Shown piece after piece: positions 8,600-17,317 of a stretch of DNA of 38,565 nucleotides. The notes under the pieces were generated by a model. It had not been told where the DNA came from, searched no databases, and saw nothing but the letters and a program-made list of their open reading frames with translations. How positions within the stretch are numbered: position 1 is the stretch's first letter; every line of letters begins with the position of its first letter. Both the position numbers and the translations under genes were made by a program. The stretch covers positions 1-38,565 of the forward strand of contig CATMHL010000002.1 in NCBI GenBank assembly GCA_950068185.1, read 5' to 3'. Origin of the DNA: an uncultured Pelagibacteraceae bacterium. Lineage in GTDB: Bacteria > Pseudomonadota > Alphaproteobacteria > Pelagibacterales > Pelagibacteraceae.

Positions 8600-9482
8600 G
8601 AATGTTTTTAAAAGTTAAAGGCGGTTCTGCAGAAAAATTATATTTGGTGCCATTAATTGAAAAATTAATTTTATAGGCATGCAGCATTAAGGTATTTTTT
8701 TTGCTTGGGTAATTTTCCGAAATTCTGTATTTAGTATCTCCTAAAATTGGATTTCCATGGATTAATAATTGTTTCCTTAATTGATGCTTTTTTCCAGTTT
8801 CAGGATTCAGCTTCAATAAGGAATAATTATTATTATTATCTAAAACAGTATAATGAGTAATAGCTGATGTTTTAATTTTTTTTTTATTTTCATAATAAAG
8901 TAAATCATCTTTTAAAGTGCCCTTATTTTTTTCTGGTAGACCTAACACAACTCCCAAATAAGTTTTATGAATTTTTCTTATACGAAACAATGAAGTAAAT
9001 AATTGGGCATACTTTCTGTTTTTAGCAACAATAAAAACACCTGTAGTTTCTTTATCAATTCTATGAACCGCATATGGTAATGATCCTTCAAATTCTTTTG
9101 TACTTCGCAATATATCTAAAATATTTCTTCTTGATTTTGTTCCCGATTGAACTGCAATGCCAGCAGGCTTATTTATTACAACAAAGTTTTCATTATTCTC
9201 AATAAACATACTGGATGATTGTGATAGCTCTTTCTTTGTAGCTATATATTTTTCATTTATTTTTTTATGCTTATTTGCTATAAAGTTTACATTATAAATA
9301 ATAATTTGATCTTTTTCTTTAAGTTTATAGGAACATTTCTCATTTTTATAATTTATCTTTATATTTCCTTTTCTAATATTTTTTTCTATTAATGATTGAG
9401 GTACATCACATACATTTTTTTTAAACCACCTATCTAACCTGGAATTTATATAATCATATTTAACTAAAAAAATTTTTTTCAT
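8571..9482 (-). CDS. RluC/RluD-family 23S rRNA pseudouridine synthase
   Basis: This 303-residue enzyme isomerises specific uridines in large-subunit rRNA to pseudouridine. An N-terminal S4-like RNA-binding domain (SRLDRWFKK...SLIEKNIRKGNIKIN, about residues 13-70) is followed by the catalytic domain. The signature HRIDKETTGVFIVAK carries the catalytic aspartate D143. Later motifs are NPETGKKHQLRKQ and HGNPILGDTKY. The domain order and N-terminal S4 domain fit RluC best, but RluD cannot be excluded from sequence alone. It lies immediately downstream of the rplQ terminator on the same strand and overlaps the lipB 3' end by 29 nt. Confidence 0.93.
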   Translation of the reverse strand: MKKIFLVKYDYINSRLDRWFKKNVCDVPQSLIEKNIRKGNIKINYKNEKCSYKLKEKDQIIIYNVNFIANKHKKINEKYIATKKELSQSSSMFIENNENFVVINKPAGIAVQSGTKSRRNILDILRSTKEFEGSLPYAVHRIDKETTGVFIVAKNRKYAQLFTSLFRIRKIHKTYLGVVLGLPEKNKGTLKDDLLYYENKKKIKTSAITHYTVLDNNNNYSLLKLNPETGKKHQLRKQLLIHGNPILGDTKYRISENYPSKKNTLMLHAYKINFSINGTKYNFSAEPPLTFKNILKEKYLKIF

Positions 9483-9517
9483 AAAAAAACAATTTAATGT
9501 TACTCTTTAAAGCAACA
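9483..9517 (-). terminator. Rho-independent terminator after rplQ
   Basis: Read on the minus strand, an 8-bp stem with a 4-nt loop (TGTTGCTT / GAGTAACA, two wobble pairs, 9498-9517) is followed, after about 8 nt, by a run of seven T (9489-9483). It sits between the rplQ stop and the next gene's start codon, so it would end the long ribosomal transcript. The spacing before the T-run is slightly long, which lowers confidence. Confidence 0.5.
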
Positions 9518-9539
9518 TATAATAACTTACATAATATAT

Positions 9540-10004
9540 TTATTTTTTAGATTTTGTCTTCTTGTCTGAATCTTTCGGTTTGGACGCGAGTGAAGATTTT
9601 TCAGATTCTTGTGGCTTTTTCTTTATATCAACTTTCTTTGCATTAGGATCTCGATCAACTAATTCAATAACTGCCATAGGGGCGTCATCACCGTATCTAA
9701 AGCCAGATCTAATAACTCTGCTATAACCACCTTTTCTTTTTCCATATCTTTGAGATAAAATTTTTGACAATTTATCTACTGAAAGTTTTGATTGCAATTC
9801 GTCAAATAAACTTTTTTTTGATTGTAAACTATTTTTTTTACCTAACGTAATTACCTTATCTATTTTAGCTTTTAATTCTTTAGCTTTAGGTAACGTTGTG
9901 GTAATTTGTTCGTATTTAATAAGAGAATTCAGCATATTCTTAAACAAAGCTTTTCGATGCTCTGAAGTTCTGTTTAACTTTCTGTATCCTAGTATATGTC
10001 TCAT
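9540..10004 (-). CDS. rplQ: 50S ribosomal protein L17
   Basis: This 154-residue large-subunit protein sits near the peptide exit tunnel. The start MRHILGYRKLNRTSEHRKAL is the classic L17 N-terminus. The core ends at AVIELVDRDP (about residue 120). A tail of roughly 30 residues, rich in lysine and serine (KKVDIKKKPQESEKSSLASK...), follows; longer L17 forms with such tails occur in alphaproteobacteria. It is the last gene of the str-S10-spc-alpha run, 9 nt downstream of rpoA, and is followed by a terminator. Confidence 0.98.
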   Translation of the reverse strand: MRHILGYRKLNRTSEHRKALFKNMLNSLIKYEQITTTLPKAKELKAKIDKVITLGKKNSLQSKKSLFDELQSKLSVDKLSKILSQRYGKRKGGYSRVIRSGFRYGDDAPMAVIELVDRDPNAKKVDIKKKPQESEKSSLASKPKDSDKKTKSKK

Positions 10005-10013
10005 TTTATATTA

Positions 10014-11039
10014 CTATGTGTTGTCTTCTAACTTTTTAGACAATTCAATAATATTTTCAGGTGGCCAGTTTGGTATTTCCATACCTAAAAAAAGCGACAT
10101 TGAATTCAAAACTTCTTTTATTTCGTTAAGTGATTTTCTACCAAAATTAGGTGTTCTTAACATTTCGGACTCAGATTTCTGAACCAAATCTCCAATGTAA
10201 ATTATATTATCATTTTTAAGGCAATTCATTGATCTCACGGATAGTTCTAGTTCGTCAACTTTCTTAAGTAAATTCTTGTTAAATTCAAGTTCAGTTGTTT
10301 GAGGTTTTTTCTCAATTTCCGCTGGTTCATCAAAATTGACAAATAATGATAATTGATCTTGAAAAATTCTTGCTGCATAAGCCACTGCATCTTCCGCGGA
10401 TATCGACCCATCTGTCTCAACTTTCATTACCAATTTATCATAATCTAATGATTTTCCTTCCCTAGCATTTTCGATAGTATATGAAACTTTTTTTACGGGA
10501 GAAAAAAGTGAATCTATAGCAATAAGACCTAGTGGAGAATCTTCATTTTTGTTTCTGTCTGCAGGACGATATCCCTTTCCTCTACTTGCTATTAACTCCA
10601 TATGAAATACTGTATTTTCATCCAAATTACATAAAACCAAATCTTCATTCAAAATTTTTACATCGGGATTTAATTGAATATCTTTAGCTTTAATTTCTCC
10701 TGGACCTTTTACGTCCAATATCAATTTTTTTGGTACATCTGACATTACCTGAAGTGATAATAATTTAACATTTAAAACTATATCCGTAACATCTTCTCTT
10801 ACACCTTTGATAGAAGAAAATTCATGTAAGACTCCATCAATTTGTATACCGGTAATTGCAGATCCCTGTATTGAAGATAGAAGAATTCTTCTTAATGAAT
10901 TTCCTATGGTTAAAGCATATCCTTTTTCAAGTGGTTCAGCTATAACCGTAGTAATAGATTTATCATCACTGTTTTGAATGTTTAATTTATTTGGTTTAAT
11001 CAAATTTTTCCAATTATCATTTATTATCGTATTTTGCAT
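10014..11039 (-). CDS. rpoA: DNA-directed RNA polymerase alpha subunit
   Basis: This 341-residue subunit scaffolds RNA polymerase assembly and contacts promoter UP elements. The N-terminal domain (about residues 1-235) shows [23 protein letters not shown], the dimerisation helix. A flexible linker follows. The C-terminal DNA-binding domain (about 260-325) holds [14 protein letters not shown] and [16 protein letters not shown]. Its NWPPENI end is typical of alphaproteobacteria. It sits between rpsK and rplQ in the standard alpha-operon order, with gaps of 5 and 9 nt. RpoB and RpoC are encoded further along the same strand. Confidence 0.99.
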   Translation of the reverse strand: MQNTIINDNWKNLIKPNKLNIQNSDDKSITTVIAEPLEKGYALTIGNSLRRILLSSIQGSAITGIQIDGVLHEFSSIKGVREDVTDIVLNVKLLSLQVMSDVPKKLILDVKGPGEIKAKDIQLNPDVKILNEDLVLCNLDENTVFHMELIASRGKGYRPADRNKNEDSPLGLIAIDSLFSPVKKVSYTIENAREGKSLDYDKLVMKVETDGSISAEDAVAYAARIFQDQLSLFVNFDEPAEIEKKPQTTELEFNKNLLKKVDELELSVRSMNCLKNDNIIYIGDLVQKSESEMLRTPNFGRKSLNEIKEVLNSMSLFLGMEIPNWPPENIIELSKKLEDNT

Positions 11040-11044
11040 GCTTG

Positions 11045-11485
11045 CTATACTCTCCTTTTTTTTGGTGGTCGAGCTCCGTTATGTGGCATAGTAGTAATAT
11101 CTTTTATCGAAAGAATTTTAAATCCTCTAGATTGCAAAGCCCTCAAAGCTGTCTCTCTTCCGGCTCCTGGTCCTTTCAATTTAACTGTTAAAGTTTTTAA
11201 ACCATGTTCTTGAGCTTTAGTAGCGGCTGCATCAGCAGCAATTTGAGCTGCATAAGGTGTTGATTTCCTTGAACCCTTAAAACCTTTGGATCCAGCTGAT
11301 GACCAAGCTATTACATTTCCGCTATCATCGGTAATTGTGACTATAGTGTTATTAAATGTAGCATTCACAAATGCTATTCCTACAGTAATATTTTTTTTAA
11401 TTTTTTTTTTTATAATTTTAACTTTTTTTATTTCATCATCTTTATTATTTAATGATTCTTTTTGTTTTTTTGCACTTTTGTTCAT
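11045..11485 (-). CDS. rpsK: 30S ribosomal protein S11
   Basis: This 146-residue small-subunit platform protein is near the Shine-Dalgarno cleft. The core starts at about residue 33 ([19 protein letters not shown]) and contains [21 protein letters not shown] and [13 protein letters not shown], ending [13 protein letters not shown]. The N-terminal extension is longer and more lysine-rich than usual (the family is about 129 residues). No internal ATG suggests a shorter start. It lies 3 nt after rpsM and 5 nt before rpoA. Confidence 0.98.
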   Translation of the reverse strand: MNKSAKKQKESLNNKDDEIKKVKIIKKKIKKNITVGIAFVNATFNNTIVTITDDSGNVIAWSSAGSKGFKGSRKSTPYAAQIAADAAATKAQEHGLKTLTVKLKGPGAGRETALRALQSRGFKILSIKDITTMPHNGARPPKKRRV

Positions 11486-11488
11486 AAA

Positions 11489-11872
11489 TTATTTTTTTAT
11501 GGGAGTTAATTTCTTTCCTGCTATGGCTATAGCCTTACCTTTTCTTGTTCTTGCGTTGCTGTGGGTTCTTTGTCCTCTCACAGGTAATTTCTTTTTGTGT
11601 CTTGAGCCTCTGTAAGTAGCAAGATCTACGAGTCTCTTAATATTCAAAGATACTTCTCTTCGCAAATCACCTTCTACTTTATAATTTTTATCTATAAATT
11701 CTCTAATTTTTAAAATTTCATTTTCTGTTAAACTATTAACTCTTTTGTTTTTTGAAATACTAAGTTTTGTACAAATATCATTTGAAAATTTTTTTCCTAT
11801 ACCATAAATATAAGTTAACGCAACGTGAACTACCTTGGTTTGAGGAATATTTATACCAGCTATACGTGCCAT
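11489..11872 (-). CDS. rpsM: 30S ribosomal protein S13
   Basis: This 127-residue protein of the small-subunit head contacts the large subunit and P-site tRNA. It begins [11 protein letters not shown] and contains [10 protein letters not shown] and the C-terminal [22 protein letters not shown], all diagnostic. The usual partner rpmJ (L36) between adk/secY and rpsM is absent. The 57-nt gap upstream is too short to encode it, and I see no promoter there. Translation probably couples with rpsK 3 nt downstream. Confidence 0.98.
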   Translation of the reverse strand: MARIAGINIPQTKVVHVALTYIYGIGKKFSNDICTKLSISKNKRVNSLTENEILKIREFIDKNYKVEGDLRREVSLNIKRLVDLATYRGSRHKKKLPVRGQRTHSNARTRKGKAIAIAGKKLTPIKK

Positions 11873-11929
11873 TATTTCAATGAAAACTATTATCTAAATT
11901 CGCTATTTATATTAATACAGTTTACAAAG

Positions 11930-12580
11930 TCAAGTCTCTAAAGAAGCTATAATAGCACGTATTTCGTCAAATATTTGATCAATTTCTAACATTCCATTAA
12001 TATGGTGAAGTAAATTTTGCTCTTTATAAAAATCTAATATAGGCAAAGTTTTATTTAAATAAGTTTCAAATCTATTTGTAACTGTTTTTTCATTATCATC
12101 AGATCTTTTATTTAAAAATTTTGGATCACAAGAATGATTTTTACTTGTTGCAGGCATAAAATATTCATTAAAGATTAATCCACAATTAATACAAGTTTGT
12201 CTACCTAGAATTCTTTTAAGAATAAGTTTTTTTTCAACATTTAAACATAATACACATGATATTTTCTGTTTATATTTTTTCAGACATGTGTCTAAATTTC
12301 TTGCCTGTTCTAAATTTCTAGGATAGCCATCAAATATTAAACGATTATATAATTTTTTATCAGAAAAGATCTTTATTAATAAATCATTAATAATATTATC
12401 GGATACTAATAAACCCTTATCAATTATAGATTTAATTTTATTGCCTAAATTAATATTTTTTTTTATTTCTTCTCTAAGTAAATCACCTGTAGAAACTTTG
12501 TATAGGTTAAAATTTTTTACGATTTTATCCCCTTGTGTTCCTTTTCCTGCTCCGGGAGGTCCAAACAATATTATATTCAC
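11930..12580 (-). CDS. adk: Adenylate kinase
   Basis: This cytosolic enzyme interconverts ATP+AMP and 2 ADP. It has the P-loop GPPGAGKGTQ, the AMP-binding STGDLLREE, FDGYPRN and a long LID. The LID begins CINCGLIF and ends CDPKFLNKRSDDN. Its three cysteines suggest a zinc-type LID, but the usual fourth ligand (three residues after the third cysteine) is lysine here. I prefer the GTG at 12580 (216 residues, MNIILFGPPG, matching the family start) over an upstream TTG at 12598 that would overlap secY. A GGAAG site lies 11 nt before the GTG. It sits 7 nt after secY, the common spc-operon position. Confidence 0.95.
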   Translation of the reverse strand: MNIILFGPPGAGKGTQGDKIVKNFNLYKVSTGDLLREEIKKNINLGNKIKSIIDKGLLVSDNIINDLLIKIFSDKKLYNRLIFDGYPRNLEQARNLDTCLKKYKQKISCVLCLNVEKKLILKRILGRQTCINCGLIFNEYFMPATSKNHSCDPKFLNKRSDDNEKTVTNRFETYLNKTLPILDFYKEQNLLHHINGMLEIDQIFDEIRAIIASLET

Positions 12581-12587
12581 CGAATAA

Positions 12588-13889
12588 TTATCTTCCAAAC
12601 TTTGTTTTTTTTATTAATGACTCATATTGCTGACTCATTAATCTTGTTTGCACCTGTGAAACTGTATCCATGGCTACAACAACTACGATTAAAACCGAAG
12701 TTCCACCTAAATAAAAAGGGATTGGATATCTTGATATTAAAAACTCTGGCATTAAACAAACCAAAGTTAGATACAAAGCACCAATCGTAGTTAATTTTGT
12801 TAAAATATCTTCTATAAAATAAGCTGTTCTTTCACCAGGTCTTATTCCAGGAACATATCCTCCATGTTTTCTCAAATTTTCTGCTGTCTCTTTTGGATTA
12901 AAAACAATAGAAGTATAAAAAAATGAAAAAAATATTATACCGGAAGCATATAGTAACATATACAAAGGCTTGCCTTGAGAAAATAAAGAAGAAATGTCCA
13001 AAAATGTTTCGGAATCAGAAAAAGTAAAGTTTGAAAACGTTATCGGAAGTAACAATAAAGCTGATGCAAAAATAGCTGGTATAACTCCTGCTGTGTTTAT
13101 TTTCAATGGTAAATGTGATGACTCTCCACCATAAATTTTAGTCCCCATTTGTCTTTTTGGATAATTTATCAATATTTTTCTTATAGCTCTTTCAATAAAA
13201 ACTATAAAAGCAACCGTTAAAATTAAAAGGGTAAATATGGACAAAATAATAGTTGCTGATAAAGCTCCTGTCCTTCCCAGTTCAAATGTTGTAGCTAAAG
13301 CTCTTGGTATCTCAGCTACAATTCCGGAAAATATAATTAATGATATTCCATTTCCTATCCCTCTTTGTGTAATTTGTTCACCTAACCACATTAAAAAAAT
13401 AGTTCCAGCTACTAAAGTAATTACTGTCGTTAATTTAAAATAAGCACCTGGATCTGTAACAACTATACCTGAGTTTTCGAGTCCAACAGAAACTCCATAT
13501 CCTTGTACAGTTGCAAGTAAAACAGTGCCATACCTTGTGTATTGTGTAATTTTCTTTCTCCCTATTTCTCCTTGATTTTTTAAATTTTTAAATGTTTCTG
13601 AAACTCCAGTAAGTAATTGAATAATAATAGAGGATGAGATATACGGCATAATACCCAATGCAAATATAGCCATTCGTTTAACAGCTCCTCCTGAAAAAAT
13701 ATTAAACATTCCAAGAAGACCCCTTTGATTAGATTGCATTAATGTCTTCAATGATTCTGCATCAATACCGGGCAAAGGGACATACGTGCCCAACCTATAA
13801 ATTGATAAAATTAAAACAGTAAATAAAATTCTATTTCTTAAGTCATTACTTTTTGAAAAAAAACCTGAATCTGTATTATCAATTGCCAT
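12588..13889 (-). CDS. secY: Protein translocase subunit SecY
   Basis: This 433-residue protein forms the membrane channel of the Sec translocon, with SecE encoded elsewhere in this window. About ten hydrophobic segments are visible. Landmarks are IYRLGTYVPLPGID early, LGIMPYISSSIIIQLLTG (second helix), LGEQITQRGIGNGISLIIF, and GGYVPGIRPGERTAYFIEDI in the cytoplasmic loop that contacts SecA and the ribosome. The length is normal. It follows rplO in the standard spc-operon order. Confidence 0.99.
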   Translation of the reverse strand: MAIDNTDSGFFSKSNDLRNRILFTVLILSIYRLGTYVPLPGIDAESLKTLMQSNQRGLLGMFNIFSGGAVKRMAIFALGIMPYISSSIIIQLLTGVSETFKNLKNQGEIGRKKITQYTRYGTVLLATVQGYGVSVGLENSGIVVTDPGAYFKLTTVITLVAGTIFLMWLGEQITQRGIGNGISLIIFSGIVAEIPRALATTFELGRTGALSATIILSIFTLLILTVAFIVFIERAIRKILINYPKRQMGTKIYGGESSHLPLKINTAGVIPAIFASALLLLPITFSNFTFSDSETFLDISSLFSQGKPLYMLLYASGIIFFSFFYTSIVFNPKETAENLRKHGGYVPGIRPGERTAYFIEDILTKLTTIGALYLTLVCLMPEFLISRYPIPFYLGGTSVLIVVVVAMDTVSQVQTRLMSQQYESLIKKTKFGR

Positions 13890-13907
13890 TTTAATTATAA
13901 TATTAGA

Positions 13908-14363
13908 CTATTTGATTAATGTAACTTTTCCACCTAGTTTTTCTATCTTTTCCTTAGCTGATTTTGAAATAGAATTAACTTCAATATCAAATTTTTGCTT
14001 TAAGTCTCCTGTCCCAAGTAATTTCAATTTTCTATGTTTTTTGCTAAGCAATTTAGATTTTTGCAGATTTGTTAGATTTATTTTATTATTGAGTATATCT
14101 TTTTGCTTGGTAATAATTTCTTGAATCCTTGACAAATTAATTATTGCTATATTTTTTTTATTTACGATGCTTTTAAAACCACGCTTTGGCAATCTTCGAT
14201 ATAAAGGCATTTGCCCTCCCTCAAAGCTTTTTATGGCTACACCTGATCTTGACTTTTGACCCTTATGACCTCTTCCGCATGTTTTTCCTTTGGACGAACC
14301 AATTCCTCTTCCGAGTCTTTTTTTAGATTTGATTGCTTTTGAACTTAATTGATTTAGTTTCAT
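13908..14363 (-). CDS. rplO: 50S ribosomal protein L15
   Basis: This 151-residue large-subunit assembly protein has the characteristic glycine/arginine-rich N-terminus (KRLGRGIGSSKGKTCGRGHKG) followed by FEGGQMPLYRRLPKRGF. The C-terminal globular part ends EKIEKLGGKVTLIK. It starts only 10 nt after rpsE, leaving no room for rpmD (L30), which normally sits between rpsE and rplO. Confidence 0.98.
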   Translation of the reverse strand: MKLNQLSSKAIKSKKRLGRGIGSSKGKTCGRGHKGQKSRSGVAIKSFEGGQMPLYRRLPKRGFKSIVNKKNIAIINLSRIQEIITKQKDILNNKINLTNLQKSKLLSKKHRKLKLLGTGDLKQKFDIEVNSISKSAKEKIEKLGGKVTLIK

Positions 14364-14373
14364 AAATAATGAC

Positions 14374-14871
14374 TTATTGTTTTCCTTTTGTAATTTCGGC
14401 TATTTTTTTTCCTCTTGCAGCAGCTATGTGTTTGGGAGAATTTTGATTTTTCAAACCCTTTAAACATGCTTTTAAAACATTTATAGGATTAGAAGAACCT
14501 AATGATTTTGCAACAACATCTTTAATTCCAACGACTTCACAAGCCGCTCTTATTGGTCCACCCGCAATAATTCCAGTTCCTGAAGGTGCGCTTCTTAATA
14601 AAACCTTACCGGCTCCCTCTTTGGACAACACATCATGATGAAGTGTTCTACCGTCGCGCAAAGGAATTCTAAACAAATTATTTTTAGCTGTTTGCGTAGC
14701 TTTTCTTATTGCATCAGGAACTTGTTTCGCTTTAGCATAGCCAAGGCCAATAGAGCCAGCATAATTACCTACAACAACTAAAGCAGAAAATGCAAATCTT
14801 CTGCCACCTTTTACAACTTTAGTGATTCTATTAATTGAAACTAACTTGTCTTTAAATTCATTATTTTCCAT
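14374..14871 (-). CDS. rpsE: 30S ribosomal protein S5
   Basis: This 165-residue protein helps control decoding accuracy and mRNA entry. It contains the S5 signature [18 protein letters not shown], then [15 protein letters not shown] and the C-terminal [22 protein letters not shown]. The order rplR-rpsE-rplO is standard apart from the missing rpmD. It starts 8 nt after rplR. Confidence 0.98.
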   Translation of the reverse strand: MENNEFKDKLVSINRITKVVKGGRRFAFSALVVVGNYAGSIGLGYAKAKQVPDAIRKATQTAKNNLFRIPLRDGRTLHHDVLSKEGAGKVLLRSAPSGTGIIAGGPIRAACEVVGIKDVVAKSLGSSNPINVLKACLKGLKNQNSPKHIAAARGKKIAEITKGKQ

Positions 14872-14879
14872 ATTATTTA

Positions 14880-15224
14880 TTAAAACGTCAAGCCACCTTT
14901 GCGTAAGGCATCAGCAAAAATTTTAATCCTTCCATGATATTTATATCCACTTCTATCAAAATATACTTTTGTAATTTTTTTTTCTAAGGCTTTTTTAGCT
15001 AATATTCCAGCAACATGAAGGGATAAATCAGTTTTTTTTTTACTACTTCTTTTTTCTTTGATAGATGACGCGGAAACTAAAGTTTTATTATTTTTATCAT
15101 CAATAATTTGTGCTGATATATTTCGGGATGATCTAAATACGGTTAATCTAAACCTTTCCGAGTTAATTTTCTTAAGTTTTTTTCTTATTCTTGCAGCTCT
15201 TTTTTGATATAAAATATTGGTCAT
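14880..15224 (-). CDS. rplR: 50S ribosomal protein L18
   Basis: This 5S-rRNA-binding protein has 114 residues from the chosen start. It shows [30 protein letters not shown], and the C-terminal [26 protein letters not shown], all typical of L18. An upstream in-frame ATG at 15257 would add 11 residues and overlap rplF by 32 nt. The ATG at 15224 gives the family length and begins 1 nt after the rplF stop, so it is preferred. Confidence 0.97.
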   Translation of the reverse strand: MTNILYQKRAARIRKKLKKINSERFRLTVFRSSRNISAQIIDDKNNKTLVSASSIKEKRSSKKKTDLSLHVAGILAKKALEKKITKVYFDRSGYKYHGRIKIFADALRKGGLTF

Positions 15225-15225
15225 T

Positions 15226-15765
15226 TTATTTCTTTTTACCTTCTTTTCTAAATACATATTGACCTCTTTCTTTTATTCCTTTTCCTTTATAAGGTTCAAC
15301 AGGTTTTAGCATTTTAATTTCTGACGATACTTTACCTACTAATTCTTTATCTATACCGTTAATTTTTATAATAGTACTTTTCTCTACGGCAGCTTTTATT
15401 CCTTCAGGTATTTTGTAAGAAATAGTATGACTAAATCCAATCTGTAAAATTAAAATATTTCCTTTTAAAATTGCACGAAATCCAACTCCATTTAACTCAA
15501 GTATTTTTTCAAAACCTTCAGACACGCCAATTATAGCACTATTAATAATACTTCTGGTAGTTCCCCACAACATGCTTGAAGTTTCATTTTTTTTAATTAA
15601 CTTTATAATTAAACTTTTATCATCAACAATTGTAGCTGCAAAAATTTTATCATTTAGCGTTAATTCTTTTGACCCTTTCGGCCCAGTCAAGAATATTCTG
15701 CCACTTTCAAGTTTGACCTTTGTGTCTTTAGGTATAATTATTGGTTTTTTTCCAAGTTTAGACAT
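15226..15765 (-). CDS. rplF: 50S ribosomal protein L6
   Basis: This 179-residue large-subunit protein sits near the factor-binding region. It begins MSKLGKKPIIIPKDTKV and contains LTGPKGSKEL. The C-terminal signature is PEPYKGKGIKERGQ-like (here VEPYKGKGIKERGQYVFRKEG). The two-domain layout and length are as expected. It is 6 nt downstream of rpsH and 1 nt upstream of the preferred rplR start, consistent with translational coupling. Confidence 0.98.
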   Translation of the reverse strand: MSKLGKKPIIIPKDTKVKLESGRIFLTGPKGSKELTLNDKIFAATIVDDKSLIIKLIKKNETSSMLWGTTRSIINSAIIGVSEGFEKILELNGVGFRAILKGNILILQIGFSHTISYKIPEGIKAAVEKSTIIKINGIDKELVGKVSSEIKMLKPVEPYKGKGIKERGQYVFRKEGKKK

Positions 15766-15771
15766 AAAAAT

Positions 15772-16173
15772 TTAGAATACTCTACAAATTATTTCGCCAC
15801 CGATATTTTTTGTTTTCGCATCATTGTCGGACATAATTCCCATAGATGTTGATATTATGGCTAATCCCAATCCGTTTTGAATTTTTGCGATACTATCAGC
15901 TTTTGCATAAATTCTTCTTCCTGGCTTTGATACTCTTTTTATTTCTTTTATAACGGGCAATCCATTACTGTACTTTAGATCTACCAACAAAGATTCTTTT
16001 TTATTTTTATTATTTGATAAAATTCTATAATTTGCTATGTAGCCTTCCTGTTTTAGTACATCCAAAATTCTTGTTCTAAACTTAGAACTTGGAATTGTAA
16101 CATTATTCAATGCTCTTAGTTGAGCATTTCGAATTCTAGTAATCATATCACCTACAGGATCTACAAAACTCAT
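15772..16173 (-). CDS. rpsH: 30S ribosomal protein S8
   Basis: This 133-residue primary 16S-rRNA-binding protein is the classic feedback repressor of the spc operon in E. coli. It begins MSFVDPVGDMITRIRNAQ and contains SKPGRRIYAK and GLGLAIISTSMGIMSDNDAK, ending GGEIICRVF. A consensus ribosome-binding site (GGAGG) lies 5 nt before the ATG. I did not identify an S8 target site near rplE, so autoregulation is only an inference from the family. Confidence 0.98.
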   Translation of the reverse strand: MSFVDPVGDMITRIRNAQLRALNNVTIPSSKFRTRILDVLKQEGYIANYRILSNNKNKKESLLVDLKYSNGLPVIKEIKRVSKPGRRIYAKADSIAKIQNGLGLAIISTSMGIMSDNDAKTKNIGGEIICRVF

Positions 16174-16188
16174 TTTACCTCCATTAAT

Positions 16189-16494
16189 TTACCAACTTGA
16201 TTTAGTCATACCTGGTATTTTACCCTTTGAAGCCAAATCTCTAAGAGCAATCCTAGAAATTTTAAGTTTTCTATAAACTCCATGTGGTCTACCTGTTATT
16301 TCACATCTATTTCTAATTCTTACTTTTGATGAATTTCTTGGTATCTTTGCAAGCTTCAATTGCGCAGCAAATCTTTCTTCTAAAGGTAATTTTTTATTTT
16401 TAATTATCTTTTTAAGACTTTCTCTTTTCTTTAAAAATTTTTTTACAAGTTTAATTCTCTTTAAATTTCTTTGTATCATACTAGTTTTTGCCAT
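16189..16494 (-). CDS. rpsN: 30S ribosomal protein S14
   Basis: This 101-residue small-subunit head protein begins [13 protein letters not shown] and ends with [20 protein letters not shown] and [15 protein letters not shown]. It is the longer, zinc-independent type, because only one cysteine is present in the region that carries CxxC pairs in the short form. It sits between rplE and rpsH as usual. Confidence 0.98.
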   Translation of the reverse strand: MAKTSMIQRNLKRIKLVKKFLKKRESLKKIIKNKKLPLEERFAAQLKLAKIPRNSSKVRIRNRCEITGRPHGVYRKLKISRIALRDLASKGKIPGMTKSSW

Positions 16495-16500
16495 ATTTCC

Positions 16501-17067
16501 TCAATTTATTCCCTTTTTTTTAATTTTTTTACTGAATGGAAAATTCATTGCTTCTAATAATGCAAATGTAGTTTTTCTATCTTTTCCAGTAGTAACAAGA
16601 GTGATATCCATCCCTCTAATTCGATCTACTTTATCAAAGTTTATTTCTGGAAATATTATATGTTCTTTGATTCCAAAACTGTAATTGCCGAAATTATCAA
16701 ATCCATACATACTTAAACCTTGAAAGTCCTTAACTCTGGGTAAAGCAATATTTACTAATCTATCTATAAATTCATACATCTTATTACTTCGTAAAGTAAC
16801 TTTTATACCAGCTGTGGTTCCTTTTCTTGTTTTGAAGTTTGATATAGATTTTTTAAATTTTGTTATAATTGGCTTTTGACCACTAATTAATGAAATATCT
16901 TCAATAGAGTTTTGAACTATTTTTTTATCATTTGCATCAGCCCCAAGACCCATATTTAAAACTACTTTTGTGATTCTGGGGACCATAAGTTTGTTTTTCA
17001 TTGAAAATTTTTTTTGTAAATCAATTATAATTCTCTTATCATACTGCTCTTTTAATCTCGGTATCAT
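16501..17067 (-). CDS. rplE: 50S ribosomal protein L5
   Basis: This 188-residue central-protuberance protein binds 5S rRNA and P-site tRNA. Diagnostic motifs are RLKEQYDKRI, MVPRITKVVLNMGLG, GQKPIITKFKKSISNFKTRKG, and the C-terminal FSFGIKEHIIFPEI-like stretch (YSFGIKEHIIFPEINFD), then GMDITLVTTGK. The ATG overlaps the rplX stop by one base (TAATG), a hallmark of coupled translation. Confidence 0.98.
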   Translation of the reverse strand: MIPRLKEQYDKRIIIDLQKKFSMKNKLMVPRITKVVLNMGLGADANDKKIVQNSIEDISLISGQKPIITKFKKSISNFKTRKGTTAGIKVTLRSNKMYEFIDRLVNIALPRVKDFQGLSMYGFDNFGNYSFGIKEHIIFPEINFDKVDRIRGMDITLVTTGKDRKTTFALLEAMNFPFSKKIKKKGIN

Positions 17068-17315
17068 TATTTTTTATGTATAAGTTTAGTTTTTTTATCT
17101 AGTGAATCTAAAATTTTTATATTAGAAATATCAATAAAATTTTCCTTAGTAATAATTCCTCCTTTTTTTTCTTTTGTTGTTTTCTCGTGTTTTTTAATAA
17201 AATTTATTCCTTTAACTTTAACTTTGTTACTTTTTCTTAAAATTTCTATTACTTCACCTTTTTTTCCTTTATCTTTTCCACAAATTATTTCCACTTGTGT
17301 TCCTTTATTTAGCAT
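17067..17315 (-). CDS. rplX: 50S ribosomal protein L24 (short form)
   Basis: This large-subunit assembly-initiator protein binds near the exit tunnel. It contains the KOW motif KGTQVEIICGKDKGKKGEVIEI, then KVKGINFIKKHEK and GGIITKENFIDISNIKIL. At 82 residues it is about 20 shorter than usual. It ends at LDSLDKKTKLIHKK, where most L24 proteins continue with a RVGFKFxxDGKKVR strand and a basic tail. The stop overlaps the rplE start (TAATG), so the shortening looks genuine rather than a sequencing frameshift. Confidence 0.95.
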   Translation of the reverse strand: MLNKGTQVEIICGKDKGKKGEVIEILRKSNKVKVKGINFIKKHEKTTKEKKGGIITKENFIDISNIKILDSLDKKTKLIHKK

Positions 17316-17317
17316 AA

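Noticed and set aside
12581-12598. TTG start for adk
   Set aside because: It would overlap secY and add six residues not found in the family; the GTG at 12580 gives the canonical N-terminus.
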